A stretch of DNA of 37,500 nt from Monoplex corrugatus (Eukaryota; Mollusca; Gastropoda; Littorinimorpha; Ranellidae): contig CM060312.1 in NCBI GenBank assembly GCA_030674185.1, positions 72,293,237 through 72,330,736 of the forward strand, read 5' to 3'. Shown one piece after another: positions 1-10,124 of this stretch (within the stretch, counting starts at the first letter, position 1; the number at the start of each line of letters is the position of its first letter). The notes beneath the pieces are model-generated. The model worked only from the letters and a program-made list of their open reading frames with translations, was not told the DNA's origin and ran no database searches. A program made the position numbers and the translations under genes.

Positions 1-14
1 CACACACACACACG

Positions 15-45
<31 letters not shown>

Positions 46-66
46 CGCGCACACACACACACACAC
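1..66. repeat. (CA)n microsatellite
   Basis: Almost pure CA dinucleotides with a few CG interruptions, running off the left edge of the window. It directly abuts an (AAT)n run. Confidence 0.95.
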
Positions 67-145
67 AAAATAATAATAATAATAATATATTTTATTTATA
101 TAGCGCAAAATCTTGATAAAATCAAATCTAAGCGCTGAGCGTATA
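67..145 (-). mobile_element. 3' tail of a CR1/L2-like retroelement (outer copy)
   Basis: Read on the minus strand this is a short tail with GCGCTATATAAAT followed by ATT triplets, the usual ending of many CR1/L2-type LINEs and the SINEs that borrow their tails. A second, similar tail lies at 308-372. Both have the same orientation as the reverse transcriptase at 610-1975, so one may be its real 3' end. The family assignment of the tail is an inference from this motif. Confidence 0.5.
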
Positions 146-316
146 CATGCATACATACCTACATACATATGAGCGTATACATGCATACATACATGCTTAC
201 ATACTTACATACATACATCTAAGCTGAGCGTATACATGCATACATACATACATACATAAATCTAAGCGTATACATGCATACATACATACATACATACGTA
301 TGCACATGCATACATA
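127..316. repeat. degenerate tandem repeat of GAGCGTATACATGCATACATAC type
   Basis: Three to four imperfect units begin with CTAAGC or GAGCGTATACATGCATACAT and expand into (ACAT)n of varying length. The array lies between the two retroelement tails and probably arose by slippage within tail-derived sequence. Confidence 0.75.
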
Positions 317-372
317 ATAATTACAATATTTATATAGCGCAAATCTCGACAAAATCAAATCCAAGCGCCGAA
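308..372 (-). mobile_element. 3' tail of a CR1/L2-like retroelement (inner copy)
   Basis: A near copy of the 67-145 tail: minus-strand GCGCTTGGATTTGATTTTGTC, then GCGCTATATAAATATTG. It is separated from the coding remnant at 610-1975 by a CA microsatellite and about 100 bp of unassigned sequence. Confidence 0.5.
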
Positions 373-375
373 AAG

Positions 376-423
376 ACACACACGCACACACGCACGCACG
401 CACACACACGCACACCACACACA

Positions 424-507
<84 letters not shown>
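376..507. repeat. (CA)n microsatellite
   Basis: About 130 bp of CA dinucleotides, with CG-containing units at the left and two CC interruptions. Long His/Thr or Val/Cys reading frames here are only translations of the repeat. Confidence 0.95.
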
Positions 508-609
508 CATACATGGCCACAAATGGGGAGAAAAGAATAAAAGCAATAAAAGCAAGAATAAAACCAATGGAAAACCACAGAGAGCACATCATATACAATT
601 ATATATTAA

Positions 610-1975
610 AACAAAGTGATTCCCCTCCGAGCGGAGACAGGCTGCAGAGGGGGGTTGAGTGAGGTTAGGATTTTATGCAGAGGAGAAAAGGTGAGTTTTG
701 AGAGCGGACTTGAATAAGGCAAAAGTAGGTTGCTGACGGACTGAGAGAGGAAGTTTGTTCCAGGAGAGTGGACCAGAAACAGAGAAGGCTCGTGGACCAT
801 AGGTATTGAGCTTAGTGCGTGGAAAGCGAAAAGTCAGAGGATCGGAGGCAGAGCGGAGGGTACGTGAGGGAAGATAGATCTCAAGTAGGCTTGACAGGTA
901 ATCGGGGGCTGCGTTATTGAGGCTTTTGTAGCACATGGTGTCTAGTTTGTACTGTATGCGCTTTGATACAGGGAGCCAGTGAAGTTGTGCCAGGAGAGGA
1001 GATATGTGATCAGCTTTTTTCTTTTTGAGTACAAGGCGTACAGCATTGTTTTGAATGCGCTGTAGGATGTGAATGGTGGAGGCAGGAAGACCAGACAGGA
1101 GTGAATTGCAATAGTCAATGCGAGACATTATGAAGGAGAGAACGAGTTTTGCAGTTGTTTCCACAGAGAGATACTTCCTGATCAGGCTTATACGATGGAG
1201 ATGATAGTAGCAAGATCTGGCAGTTTGAGAAACAAAGTTGTTCATGGACAGGGTAGAGTCAATGCAGACACCAAGGTTTTTAGCTGAATCAGAAATTGGG
1301 ACTGATGTGTTACATAATGGGAGAGAAAGAGGAGGCAGCTGGGAAAGTTTCTGACGGGTGCCAATGAGGATAGCTTCTGTCTTGTCGTCATTAAGCTGAA
1401 GTCTATTGTGTGTCATCCAGTTCTTAATGTCCGAGTAACACTCAGTGGTGCGAGTCAACAGGCGCTGTATATTACCAGGTGAGTCACTATCTTGAAGTTG
1501 GGTGTCATCAGCATAGAAGTGGTGTTTTATAGAGTGGGAGTTGATGATGGTGGACAGGGGGAGGTATAAAGAGTGAAAAGAACAGGGCCAAGGACAGATC
1601 CTTGTGGAACACCACAGGTCAGGTATGCAGGTTGAGAGTAAGTGCCATTGATGAGAACAGTTTGTTTTCTGTTTGATAAATACGAAGTGAAAAAGGAGAG
1701 AGCAATGTCAGAGATGCCAAAAGTATGATGAAGTCTAGAAAGGAGAATACCATGGTCAATGGTATCGAAGGCTGCAGACAGATCAAGGAGTGTGAGGAGA
1801 GAGACTTTGCCAGTATCAGTTGCAAGGAGGAGATTGTTGAGAATGTGTAGTAGGGCAGTTTCAGTGCTATGGCACTGGCGGTAGGCTGACTGGAAAGGAT
1901 TGAGGAGATTGTTGGCAGACAGGTGAGAGTTCAGCTGGTTGAGGACGACCTTTTCAAGGAGTTTTGACAAGAAAA
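610..1975 (-). mobile_element. CR1/L2-like non-LTR reverse transcriptase, 5'-truncated and frameshifted
   Basis: The minus strand encodes the C-terminal half of a LINE ORF2. The first segment (about 1974 to 1560) begins FLSKLLEKVVLNQLNSHL and carries the motif-A core AAFDTIDH and then GVPQGSVLGPVLFTLYTSP. The frame then breaks: about one base is missing in the C run near 1555-1562. In the next frame the catalytic YADD box is encoded at about 1504-1515, followed by NWMTHNRLQLNDDKTE and a thumb region ending in TYGPRAFSVSGPLSWNKLP and a stop at 673. That ending is typical of the CR1/L2/Rex group of reverse transcriptases. The 5' side is cut by a CA microsatellite at 1976-2042, so endonuclease and early RT motifs are missing. 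The copy is dead. No counterpart exists at the corresponding edge of copy B, so this insertion lies outside the duplicated unit. Confidence 0.9.
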
Positions 1976-1985
1976 CACACACACA

Positions 1986-2045
<60 letters not shown>

Positions 2046-2213
2046 CTAATTTTCAGACAGTAAAAAGAATCTGGGTCAGAAATTACACACACACACACCC
2101 ACACACACACACACGTATACACACACACATGCACATGCACGCGCGCACACGTACACACGCACACACAAACAACTGCACACTGGAGTGGGCGCATATTCAC
2201 ATACGTGCACAAA
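1976..2213. repeat. CA-rich boundary block left of copy A
   Basis: Pure (CA)n at 1976-2042, a short unique piece, then interrupted CA at about 2084-2172 with GTATAC and CATGCA breaks. Homology to copy B begins right after it, at about 2214. Confidence 0.9.
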
Positions 2214-4140
2214 CAATAGGAGCTTTGTCTAAAAGCACTTACGAGAATATACGTTAAAAATTGACAGAAATAACGAAGGAACACCACCAGTCTATTTCCC
2301 CCCCCCCTTCTCCCACCCCTTCCACATTTTCACGCCAAGCTGATAGACTACGTATTCTCTTTCTAGATCTTTCTCAACCTTACCCCCTCCTCTTCCGCCA
2401 CGTTCAAACTGTTTGTGGCAATATATATATTTTTTTTAATGGCTGCCAGGGACTTCATTGCCTAGTAAAAAAAAAATATAAGTACATTGACGGGCTCATC
2501 AGTGGTGGGGGGGGGGGAGGAGGGGAATTAGAAACACTGCTGGGTACTGTGCTCCATCAGTATTTAGTTCCTTCAATGGCAAAGGCAGGTGGCGTGTTTC
2601 GTACGTGTAGAGCATGTCAGACCTGCTGCTTGGAATAGCAAGAGGAAAGTGGCTTCTACACATACGCAGAGCAAACAATCCAAACCTAAGGTAGCAGAAT
2701 TCAGTAGTGTATAGAGACATCATCTAAACAACTGACAGAGCATCCAGTGACAGTAAAAGAAAGAACCTGGAAAAGAAACGTAGAGAAAATGTATTCTTTT
2801 AACCCAGAGAAACAGTCTTGTGTAGTTCAATATTTATAAAAAAAAAAATTTTAAAAACAGAATACCACCAGAGACCACACTACCAAGAAAAGTAAATATA
2901 AAGATACTGTTACAGTCCCAATAGAGGGAAAACAAAGTTGTCGCCCTTACAAAGGCACAGAGAGACAGAAACAGATTCAATTGCCATTGATGTGGTACAG
3001 GAAACGGGACAGCAAAACAGCATGGTGGTCTCGATTTACATTGTCAACATGAAATTAGTTATTAAAAGAAATGACTACCAGGGCTACATTAAAAAATGTA
3101 ACTGCAGATAGTAGTCCTCAGCACTGAGAGTGGGAACTGAGAGTTGTCTGCCTTGTGATGGTAAGAACAAATAAAAACAAACAACGAAATAAACAAACCA
3201 ACAAAGAAAGAACCCAGAAAAACAAGGACCGGATAGATAGAACTAAGCATCAGCTCTGTAACAACCTAAACGATACAAACCTTTTGTGGTGGATGTTGCT
3301 CAAGGAATAGTGGTCAGAAGAAAGAAAATTCCTACACGATTCATACAGAGTGCTCTACCCGTTCACACGTCAACGACTGGTTAAAGACTGGCAGAGCGCT
3401 CTCAGCGAGTTCAATAGTACCTTCTCATAAAAATAATGGGGGAGAGCAAGAAAGGTCCTTTACGAGGACTGAGAACTACCACCTGCTATTATTTTTCTTG
3501 AAACAAAAAAAAAAACATTCATTGTGGCATTTTTGGCTCCCAATCAGCAATTTTCGAACTCAACTATCTGTAGTCCAGGCCCCAGCAGTGGAAATATTGG
3601 GACAGCTCAGTCGAAGTCTCATCCACTTTACAGATGTTTGTTTGATGATGATGTTACATTTTCTGACCAATGCCGCAGGTGTCCATGTCTCTCAGGCCTG
3701 GTTGATGCCAGGATGTATAACGAAAGGAAACGTAGAGAACAGTCCTGTCACGAATTCCTAATTCAAAATGGAACTCCACCGCATCATTCCTGTTGTCACG
3801 AATCATTTTAGTTTTATTAAAAGTGACTCAGATTCTGTGGCCCTTCGTGTTTTCACATTGACTTCAGTTTTGACGAAGTTGGAGATGTGTTGGAGAAATG
3901 AAGTGAAAAGAAATGAAACTGTCTATCAGAGTCACAATGAGCAGCGTGGGAGCAGTGACACAGAGGCTGTGCAGGGAAAAAGTAGAAATAAAGGGGAAAT
4001 CCTGTATCAACAGTCCCGTCATTGTTACTGCCTCCCATCTCGGTGCACATGTGTGCTTAGGTTTCTTGGGTATTTGATGCATTGAGGACAGAGTATTTAG
4101 TAATACATCCATCGATTTGGGTGTGTATGTGCAAGGTATA
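2214..4140. repeat. left part of duplicated segment, copy A (no gene recognised)
   Basis: By eye this aligns to about 24219-25790 at roughly 90% identity, with several indels. It includes an 11-base G run at 2507-2517. A block of about 650 bp (about 2672-3323) is present here and absent from copy B, whose sequence passes directly from CGCAGAG to AAAATTCC. I see no conserved reading frame or known protein motif. Short frames around 3420-3800 are only partly shared with copy B. Confidence 0.7.
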
Positions 4141-4687
4141 GAATGATTATGCCGAGTATATGTAACAAAGATAAAATCAATTGCTTATTTTAAAAAATCA
4201 ACTAAGATGTTTATTTTCTTCGTTTCGTCGTGGTAAATTTTTGTTCTTTATAAAAACAAATTAAGGGATGCTAAAATTCTGCATAAGCTGATAAAAAGAT
4301 CAGTAAAATTTCAAAAGTTCCTTTTCAGTTCATACTCAGTTCCACGTTCGACGATCATTGAATCTTAATTTCATGACTGACACTGCATTAGGTGCCACGA
4401 TACAGATTCCATGATATAGTAATCATTATATCGATATTGTAAAAGTGCAGAGCATGGTTTTAACTATCCACAATGGCAAACTTTGCCTGGGAGACAATGA
4501 AGGCAACACTGTTTTACAGAGGTCACCATTTGATTCACAAAATGATGAGGTGTGGTAGTCTACTTTTTTTGAGGCCTGGCCAGCATCTGAAGTCGAATGG
4601 AACGAGGAAAGTAATTCGTTCTGCTGCGATGCTCAAACTCACCCCCAATGTTTCACAGGGATGACGTCTGGATCATTTGCAGACTAT
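4141..4687. other. copy-A-only sequence, nothing recognised
   Basis: Mostly AT-rich unique sequence with no counterpart in copy B. A 63-codon frame at 4473-4664 (+) has an ATG but no family I recognise and no paralogue, so I do not call it a gene. Confidence 0.5.
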
Positions 4688-4955
4688 AATTGATAAGGAA
4701 GATTAGGAAAAGAAGGCAACATTTATAAGCCATTTTATGAGGAAAGGAAAATTACAGCACCTGGTCACAGCAGGAAAACTGGAGGGAAAGAGAGCACCAG
4801 GTAGACTCAGGGAAAAAATATTGGACGGACTTGCAGGGTGGCTGAGGACAGAGAGGGTGGAAGATATGCTTGCAGCGACAAGGGATAGATGCATATGGAG
4901 GGCCATGGTCGACAACGCCATGCTGCAGGGCACATGATGATAATGATGATGAATT
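4688..4955 (+). mobile_element. RTE-like retrotransposon 3' end fragment
   Basis: The plus strand encodes the C-terminal tail of an RTE-like ORF: IRKRRQHL-like residues, then HLVTAGKLEGKRAPGRLREK, LDGLAGWLRTERVEDMLAATRDR and a stop. It ends in an ATGATGATAATGATGATGA tail, as expected for RTE elements, which finish in short tandem repeats. Better-preserved relatives are at 15121-15407, 16500-16735 and 30714-30999. Everything upstream of the tail is missing. Confidence 0.85.
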
Positions 4956-4964
4956 GGCATCCAA

Positions 4965-5310
4965 TATTACCCTTAATTCTACAGACAGACATTCACCACC
5001 CTGGCATAGTGTGGCCTGGCGTTATCATCTAGAAGGATATCATCTGGTCCATTCTGCAGGAGTATTGGGATGACAGGAGGCAGCACCATCTCAAGCAATA
5101 CTGGTCTCTATTCATGTTTCTACATACATAGTGGTGAGGGTGCTTCTCGTTTGGCAGCTGGTTAGACAATCAGTCCATTGCAGAAGACGAAATTTCTGCT
5201 GTTCCAAGTCCCATTGTGAACCAGCTTGACATGTAGTGTAGTGTTCTTTGGCTTGATGAGCCTGACAGCTTTGTAGCCTTGACAACATGTGTGAGATCTG
5301 CTCTATCATC
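4965..5310 (-). mobile_element. decayed Tc1/mariner-superfamily transposase fragment
   Basis: On the minus strand, about 5110 to 4975 reads LPPVIPILLQNGPDDILLDD and continues NARPHYARVVNVC. The DNARPHxARVV block is characteristic of Tc1-like DDE transposases and includes the second catalytic Asp. Upstream on the same strand, 5310-5112 gives an open frame of unclear alignment that may be the more decayed front part. I see neither terminal inverted repeats nor a DDE third residue, so this is a dead fragment. It is present only in copy A. Confidence 0.65.
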
Positions 5311-5649
5311 GTATCTAGTTATCAAAGGCACATGGACACACAAGAAGAAGACACAGTCATAAAGAAGATGGAGTGTCTGTTGATGTCCAATTCATACTAT
5401 GAATGTACTGACATGCCAATATGTGTATCTACTACTACAAGAAATGGCTTACACCTTAAACAAACTAAAGTCTTCAGTATCCTAAAAGCCTTTCTTGTAA
5501 ATAGGTTCATGACCCCCATGCCTTCGACTAGCTCGCATAAACGGCCATACCGAAAAGAAAGTAGCTATAAATCTGCCATAAACTGATGGGCAAATCGATA
5601 ATCAGTATCAATCAAACGACAGTGGGAGTTGTCTTTAAAGCTGCTGCTT
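5311..5649. other. copy-A-only sequence, nothing recognised
   Basis: No repeat, RNA or coding signature that I can support. A 99-codon frame at 5287-5586 matches no family I know and has no counterpart in copy B. Confidence 0.4.
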
Positions 5650-5742
5650 TGTAAACGCCTACATCGTAGTACAGATAGTTTGTAAACACCTACATCATAG
5701 AACAGATAGTTTGTAAACACCTACATCACAGAACAGATAGTT
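5650..5742. repeat. 31-bp tandem repeat, three units
   Basis: Units of TGTAAACRCCTACATCRYAG followed by WACAGATAGTT start at 5650, 5681 and 5712, with only a few substitutions between them. A partial echo (TTTACATCACAGAACAG) lies at about 5942. There are no spacers, so this is a minisatellite and not a CRISPR array. Confidence 0.9.
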
Positions 5743-6229
5743 TATTGATTTTTCCTAACGATGACTTAATCTGGACTAGAGACCTCAAAACTGACGATGT
5801 CACAAAGGGAGAGTGCTGCCAGTGTATTTGTAATTTTTCAGAGGGCTGTGAGATGAGATGTCTCCAAACACAAGCAAGATCAAAGGAAACATAATAAGAA
5901 ACGAAAAGATCCGAACAATGGTTGGTACAACATCTATCAACCTTTACATCACAGAACAGTGGGTCAAGTGGTTAGGTCACCTGACCAGGATGCTGGTCAG
6001 CTAGTCAGCCAGCCAGCCCTTCCAGTCTAAACACCAAATGCCCAGGCTTCAGAGCTTGAAGAAGACCACAGCAGTACATTATAGATGGAGTGTCATACAC
6101 ACTCCGCGTCTATAGCATAACTCCTCCAGTATTCCCGTCTATCTGTAGACCACCAACATCAAATGTTCGAGACACTTCCCAGTGAAAGTGGAGAGAAAAA
6201 AAAGTTAACTTAAACTGTGAGCTTAAGTA
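5743..6229. other. copy-A-only sequence with a possible tRNA-like SINE remnant
   Basis: At 5950-6000 (+) GTGGGTCAAGTGGTTAGGTC resembles a pol III A box from a tRNA-derived SINE, but I find no good B box downstream. The rest shows nothing recognisable. Confidence 0.25.
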
Positions 6230-6850
6230 AAGTTTCAAAAGGCATAGAGTCTCTAAACTGTTTGCCATGCTTCAGAATGAAAACGTATGAATACAGACAT
6301 TTCCACATGTTAAAGTTACTTCAGTATGTTATATTTTCTGATTTGTATACTTCTGTAGGATTTTAGAAAGAAACAATGCAGACACACTCTATTCATGTAT
6401 TAAGATTTGTTTGGTACAGTCTTGTCTGAGCAACATTTCCTCTCTAAGATTCCAGAATGGAATGATGTGAATACACACTATGTGTGTGTTAAAGTTTGTT
6501 CAGTACGTTATATTTTGAACTGTGTTCTTTTGTGAGGTTTAGAATGTTCTTTTGGCCTTTGTGATAAAGTGTACCTTGGGGCCTAAGGTGGAAGAGATGA
6601 GTAAATCTTCGCAGAGAAGATCAATGGGCTGATCCAAACGTTTCATGCACGTCGGGTCTGTACGTTTGAGAATGCATTGACGATCATGTACTTAGCTTCT
6701 ATTATACTTGGCGAGTAGCTTTTGTCCTCTGTTCTTCATTTTACGTGGGCTTCTAGTTTGTGGCAAAGATTGATGAACCATGGAGGAAAACTATTGAGAT
6801 TGGCCACAAAAAATTGGGGTTTTACCACTTACCACAGCCACAGACCTTGT
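6230..6850. repeat. degenerate 95-110 bp repeat segment (older paralogue of 20445-21180)
   Basis: Imperfect units contain GAATGATGTGAATACA, TTAAAGTTTGTTCAGTA, CGTTATATTTTC and TGTTCTTTTGTGAG-type blocks (around 6267, 6375 and 6455). The segment aligns with about 20450-21180 and 36800-37500 and, from 6464 on, with 25802-26110 of copy B. This shows an older round of duplication than the A/B event. Confidence 0.6.
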
Positions 6851-7500
6851 TTATTTATTTATTCTTTTTTTGTTGTTGTCAGATTACCTGACACAACTTA
6901 GATCCTTGGTGGCTCCTCCATACACCAAAATGGCCAACTCGCCACTGACCAACCATCAGTAAATCTGTCATTGACACATGCCTCCAGAGCTGAACTTAGT
7001 TTAAGACAGATACAACACAAAACCTACAAAATACCTGTGTATCACATTCAACACGACAAGAAGAATCTAAAACATGGCTGTGCGAAGATGTACACACACA
7101 CAAGCGCGTACAAAAAACGCACCTATACACAAACATCCAAGTGCGCACACAGTCCACGCATACACACATGTGCACGCATCAGTAGAGAGAACAAAAGCTG
7201 GACAAGCAAGTGTTCTGTGCTGTACAGACAGCTAACCAGACAGCTATGAACCAACTGTCTAGACTGAAAAGGGGGATAAGTATCAAATGGAATCCTATTC
7301 CATGTGCACTGAGACATGAACGGTTTGAATCTGTTCTTTTGAGTTGTTTAATGTTTTACTTTTCTTTCTTTTCTCATTTTATTTCTTTTTTTTTGGGGGG
7401 GGGGGATGCATGTTTTTCTCATGTTGTTTTGAGTATCTTAAATTGAATTAATGAATGTTCATTGCTTCTGAGACACGTTTTTGATATTCTGCTTGTAGTT
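6851..7500. repeat. copy-A-only segment paralogous to 21350-21870
   Basis: Sequence around 6990-7340 (GCTGAACTTRGTT, CAAAACCTAC, an ACACAC/GCGC stretch, then TAGACTGAAAAGG and CATGTGC...GACATGAACGGTT) matches 21370-21780 piece by piece. It contains short CA-rich stretches and a 10-base G run near 7396-7406. The open frames here are repeat translations and are not conserved between the two places. Confidence 0.55.
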
Positions 7501-7641
7501 ACTGAATATTTGTACGTTGTTTCTTATGCACGTTTCCAATATGTTGCTTTGAACTGGATAGTGCTTGTGCAATGCTTGTACAGTGTTTGATATGTGAATC
7601 TTCAGTGTGTTTGCAGCTGTGTATAACAAAAGATGAAATAC

Positions 7642-7660
7642 AAAAAAAAAAAAAAAAAAA
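7642..7660 (+). repeat. poly(A) run
   Basis: Nineteen consecutive A between ATACA... and GACCCTG. It could be a retroposed poly(A) tail, but I see no recognisable transcript in front of it and no clear target-site duplication. Confidence 0.6.
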
Positions 7661-7763
7661 GACCCTGATTATGTAAAGCACTGAAAAGAAAAGGCATTCA
7701 TTAACAGAAGCAACAGCTGTCTCCAGCAAACAATGCATTGTGTTCTCAGACACTCTAATGATA

Positions 7764-9005
7764 TGTCATCATCATTATCATCAGGTGCTTTGCTGCATGG
7801 CGTTGGCGATTATGGACTTCCATCTGTCTCTATCACTTGTTGCCTCAAACATCTCTTAAACCCTCCTTGTCCCCAGCCAATCTGCAAGTCCGTCTAGTAT
7901 CTTCTCCCTGGGTTTACCTGGTGCTCTCTTTCCTTACAGCTTTCCTGTTATGACCAGGTGCTCCAATTCCCCTTTACTCATAAAATGGCCTATAAATGTT
8001 GCCTGTCTTTTCCTGATCTTCTTTGTGAATGATCTACTTGTGTCTGCCTCCATCAAGACTGTCTCATTTGTTTTCTTTGCTGTCCATGGAACTCTCAATA
8101 TTCTTCTTAAAAACCACATCTCAGCTGCCTCAATCTTGTTCTGGCTTTGCTTGTTGACTGTCCATGCCTCGCAACCATACAACAGTATTGGTTCTATATA
8201 ACATTCAAGAACCATTTTCCTAATGAGTGATCTACATGTGTCTGCCTCCATCAAGACTGTCTCGTTTGTTTTCTTTGCTGTCCATGGAACTCTCAACATT
8301 CTTCTTAGAAACCACATCTCGGCTGCCTCAATCTTGCTCTGGCTTTGCTTGTTGACTGTCCACGCCTCACATCCGTATAACAATATTGATTCTACATAAT
8401 ATTCAAGGACTCTCTTCCTGATTTTAATTGATAGGCATTTGTTGGTAAGAAAGCTTGTCATCTTCTTGAATGCTGTTTTGGCTTGGCCGATTCTTCTGGC
8501 TATTTCCGATGTGCATCTGCCGTCTGATGAAATGACCGTTCCCAGGTATTTGAACTTACTAACCTGTGTCAAGGTTGTGCCATTTGCTGTTATTTTGCAT
8601 GAGGCGATTTCAAGTTTTTACTGATCACCATGACTTCAGTTTTCCTGCTGTTTAGTTCCAACCCCTTACTTTTGCTTTCTATTTCTAGTATATTCACAAG
8701 GTTTTGTAGGTCCTTTCATTTTCTGCAATTAGCACGGTGTCATCTGCGTATCGAATGCTGTTTATCATTTTCCCTCCAATCTTTAATCCAGGGTCTTCTT
8801 CTAGGTTTCTCATGACGTTTTCGCTGTAAAGTGAAAACAGATCTGGTGACAAAGCACAACCCTGTCTGACTCTTCTTTTAATGTTTTGGAAAGAGCTTAT
8901 ATCGTTTTTTATTCTCATTGCAGCTGTTTCTTCCCAATACATATTTCTGATTATTCGTAGATCTTTTCCATCAATATTGACTCTTTCTAGCCTTGGTATA
9001 CCAAG
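7764..9005 (-). mobile_element. RTE-like reverse transcriptase 3' half with internal duplication
   Basis: Minus strand, in order: RVNIDGKDLRIIRNMYWEE (from about 8990), RRVRQGCALSPDLFSLYSEN, the catalytic YADD encoded at about 8740-8751, a frameshifted stretch (8700-8580), FKYLGTVISSDGRCTSEIA, two tandem copies of the LLYGCEAWTVNKQ to VLMEAD block, IRKRQATFIGHFM, and a C-terminal tail. It ends at 7764-7780 in the ATG/ATA triplet tail of RTE elements (ATCATCATT on the plus strand). The 5' part (endonuclease, early RT) is missing; the break lies just inside LERxN. The frameshifts make it inactive. It is absent from copy B. The family name rests on similarity to the RTE endonuclease/RT proteins common in invertebrate genomes. 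Confidence 0.9.
8020..8425 (-). repeat. 198-bp in-frame tandem duplication inside the RTE fragment
   Basis: GTGTCTGCCTCCATCAAGAC starts at 8040 and again at 8238, a period of 198 bp or 66 codons. Both copies encode the block from VLExYxExILLYGCEAW to NETVLMEADTxRS. They differ at several percent of positions, more than expected for a slip made in place recently. Confidence 0.9.
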
Positions 9006-9009
9006 GCTA

Positions 9010-9290
9010 ATGATACGTAGTGTTCTCAAACACTTGAATAATACAGTTCGTTCTCAAAACCTTTGACAATACACTTTGTGCTTAGACACGTTGATAATGC
9101 AATCTGTTCTCAAACATTGTGACAATACAAAATGTTTTCAAATATTTTAACATTACAGTGTATTCTTGAACATTTTCATGATTCGTAGATTTCTGAATTT
9201 TAAAATAATAAGCCTGTTCTAAAACATTTTAATAATATGTAGTTTTCTCAAACACTTTGACATAACAATTTATGCTCAAATACAGTCTTT
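9010..9290. repeat. degenerate ~33-bp tandem repeat upstream of GPCR A
   Basis: Units resemble GTTCTCAAACACTTTGACAA followed by TACAGT, with starts near 9020, 9050, 9100, 9133, 9210 and 9245. A reduced version lies in copy B at about 26230-26335. It sits directly 5' of the TATA-like site, so it could contain regulatory sequence, but nothing proves that. Confidence 0.65.
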
Positions 9291-9306
9291 TCAGTTTTGC
9301 ATGCTG

Positions 9307-9315
9307 TATATAAAA
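9307..9315 (+). promoter_or_regulatory. TATA-like element, candidate GPCR A promoter
   Basis: TATATAAAA preceded by GCATGCTG, about 818 bp before the chosen ATG, inside sequence conserved in both duplicates. Copy B has TATATATAAT at 26355. A TCATTA initiator-like motif follows within about 20 bp. The assignment is inference; a 5'UTR intron is also possible (pyrimidine-rich stretch ending in ATTAG at 9965-9997). Confidence 0.3.
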
Positions 9316-10124
9316 TGCTGTCTCATTAACATGATAATCTCTAGAAACTAGGCCTCAAGCCACATGACCACGTCTACACGCTAAACACAAATCGTAGACT
9401 GTTATAGACAAATGTACATCAGAATAGAATATTCTCAATACTAAAAATTGTGTTGTCTCTAAATGTGACAACACTTTAGTACATAAAAACAGACATATCT
9501 ATTTCATTTTGGCATAGAAACAATAGACATTATTTACTTCATTTCGAAACACGAAATATTTTGTAGAGAAGACTCGAACATTCCGGAACTATCGAAAAGA
9601 TTGGAAAGGTCCACATGAAGAAAACCAAAACACTTTTTTCATTTATCATCAGAGTATTCATACTGCCAAGACAAAGACTATGTCCCTTCTCCACCCTTGA
9701 TATAGTTTGTAACAATGGGTATGTGAGGCACCTGAGGTTGCTGGGAGTAGTCGTGCTGATAGCGCTGACGATTTTGGGTCTTCATCCATTCAATTTCAGC
9801 AGGAATGGGACGCTAGGGTCATGCTTCAGAGGGAATCAACATGGTGTTGGTCTTATCTTCTATGTAATAAGCAGTGGTCGTGGGAGTAGTAAGCTCTGGT
9901 GGTTGGGTTGGGTTAAATGTTTTTCACGCGTTGTTCTCATGTTTGTCAGAAGTTACCTGCATATATGCTTTTCTTTTTTTGTTTTGTTTATAATTAGGCA
10001 CAGACAAAGGTGATTTGTTTGACGCAGACCTGCTTGAGATCTGAAAAGAACCAATTTATTATTTCCTAAATTTCCCCAAATAAAAACTTCATAAAGACTT
10101 AACTGGTTTGCATTGTTCATGACC
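9316..10124 (+). promoter_or_regulatory. 5' flank / possible 5'UTR of GPCR A
   Basis: About 800 bp aligned with 26364-27179 of copy B at high identity with a few indels. The 132-codon frame at 9615-10013 is broken by indels in copy B and is probably non-coding. The sequence GTTCATGACCATGG at the end holds two ATGs; only the second is shared by both copies. Confidence 0.4.

Noticed and set aside
9615..10013. 132-codon frame upstream of GPCR A as a separate gene
   Set aside because: Its frame is not kept in copy B and it has no recognisable motif.
10113..10124. Receptor start further upstream at 10113 or 10119
   Set aside because: 10113 is TTG, and the ATG at 10119 is ACG in the duplicate. 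The ATG at 10125 is shared and has the better context.
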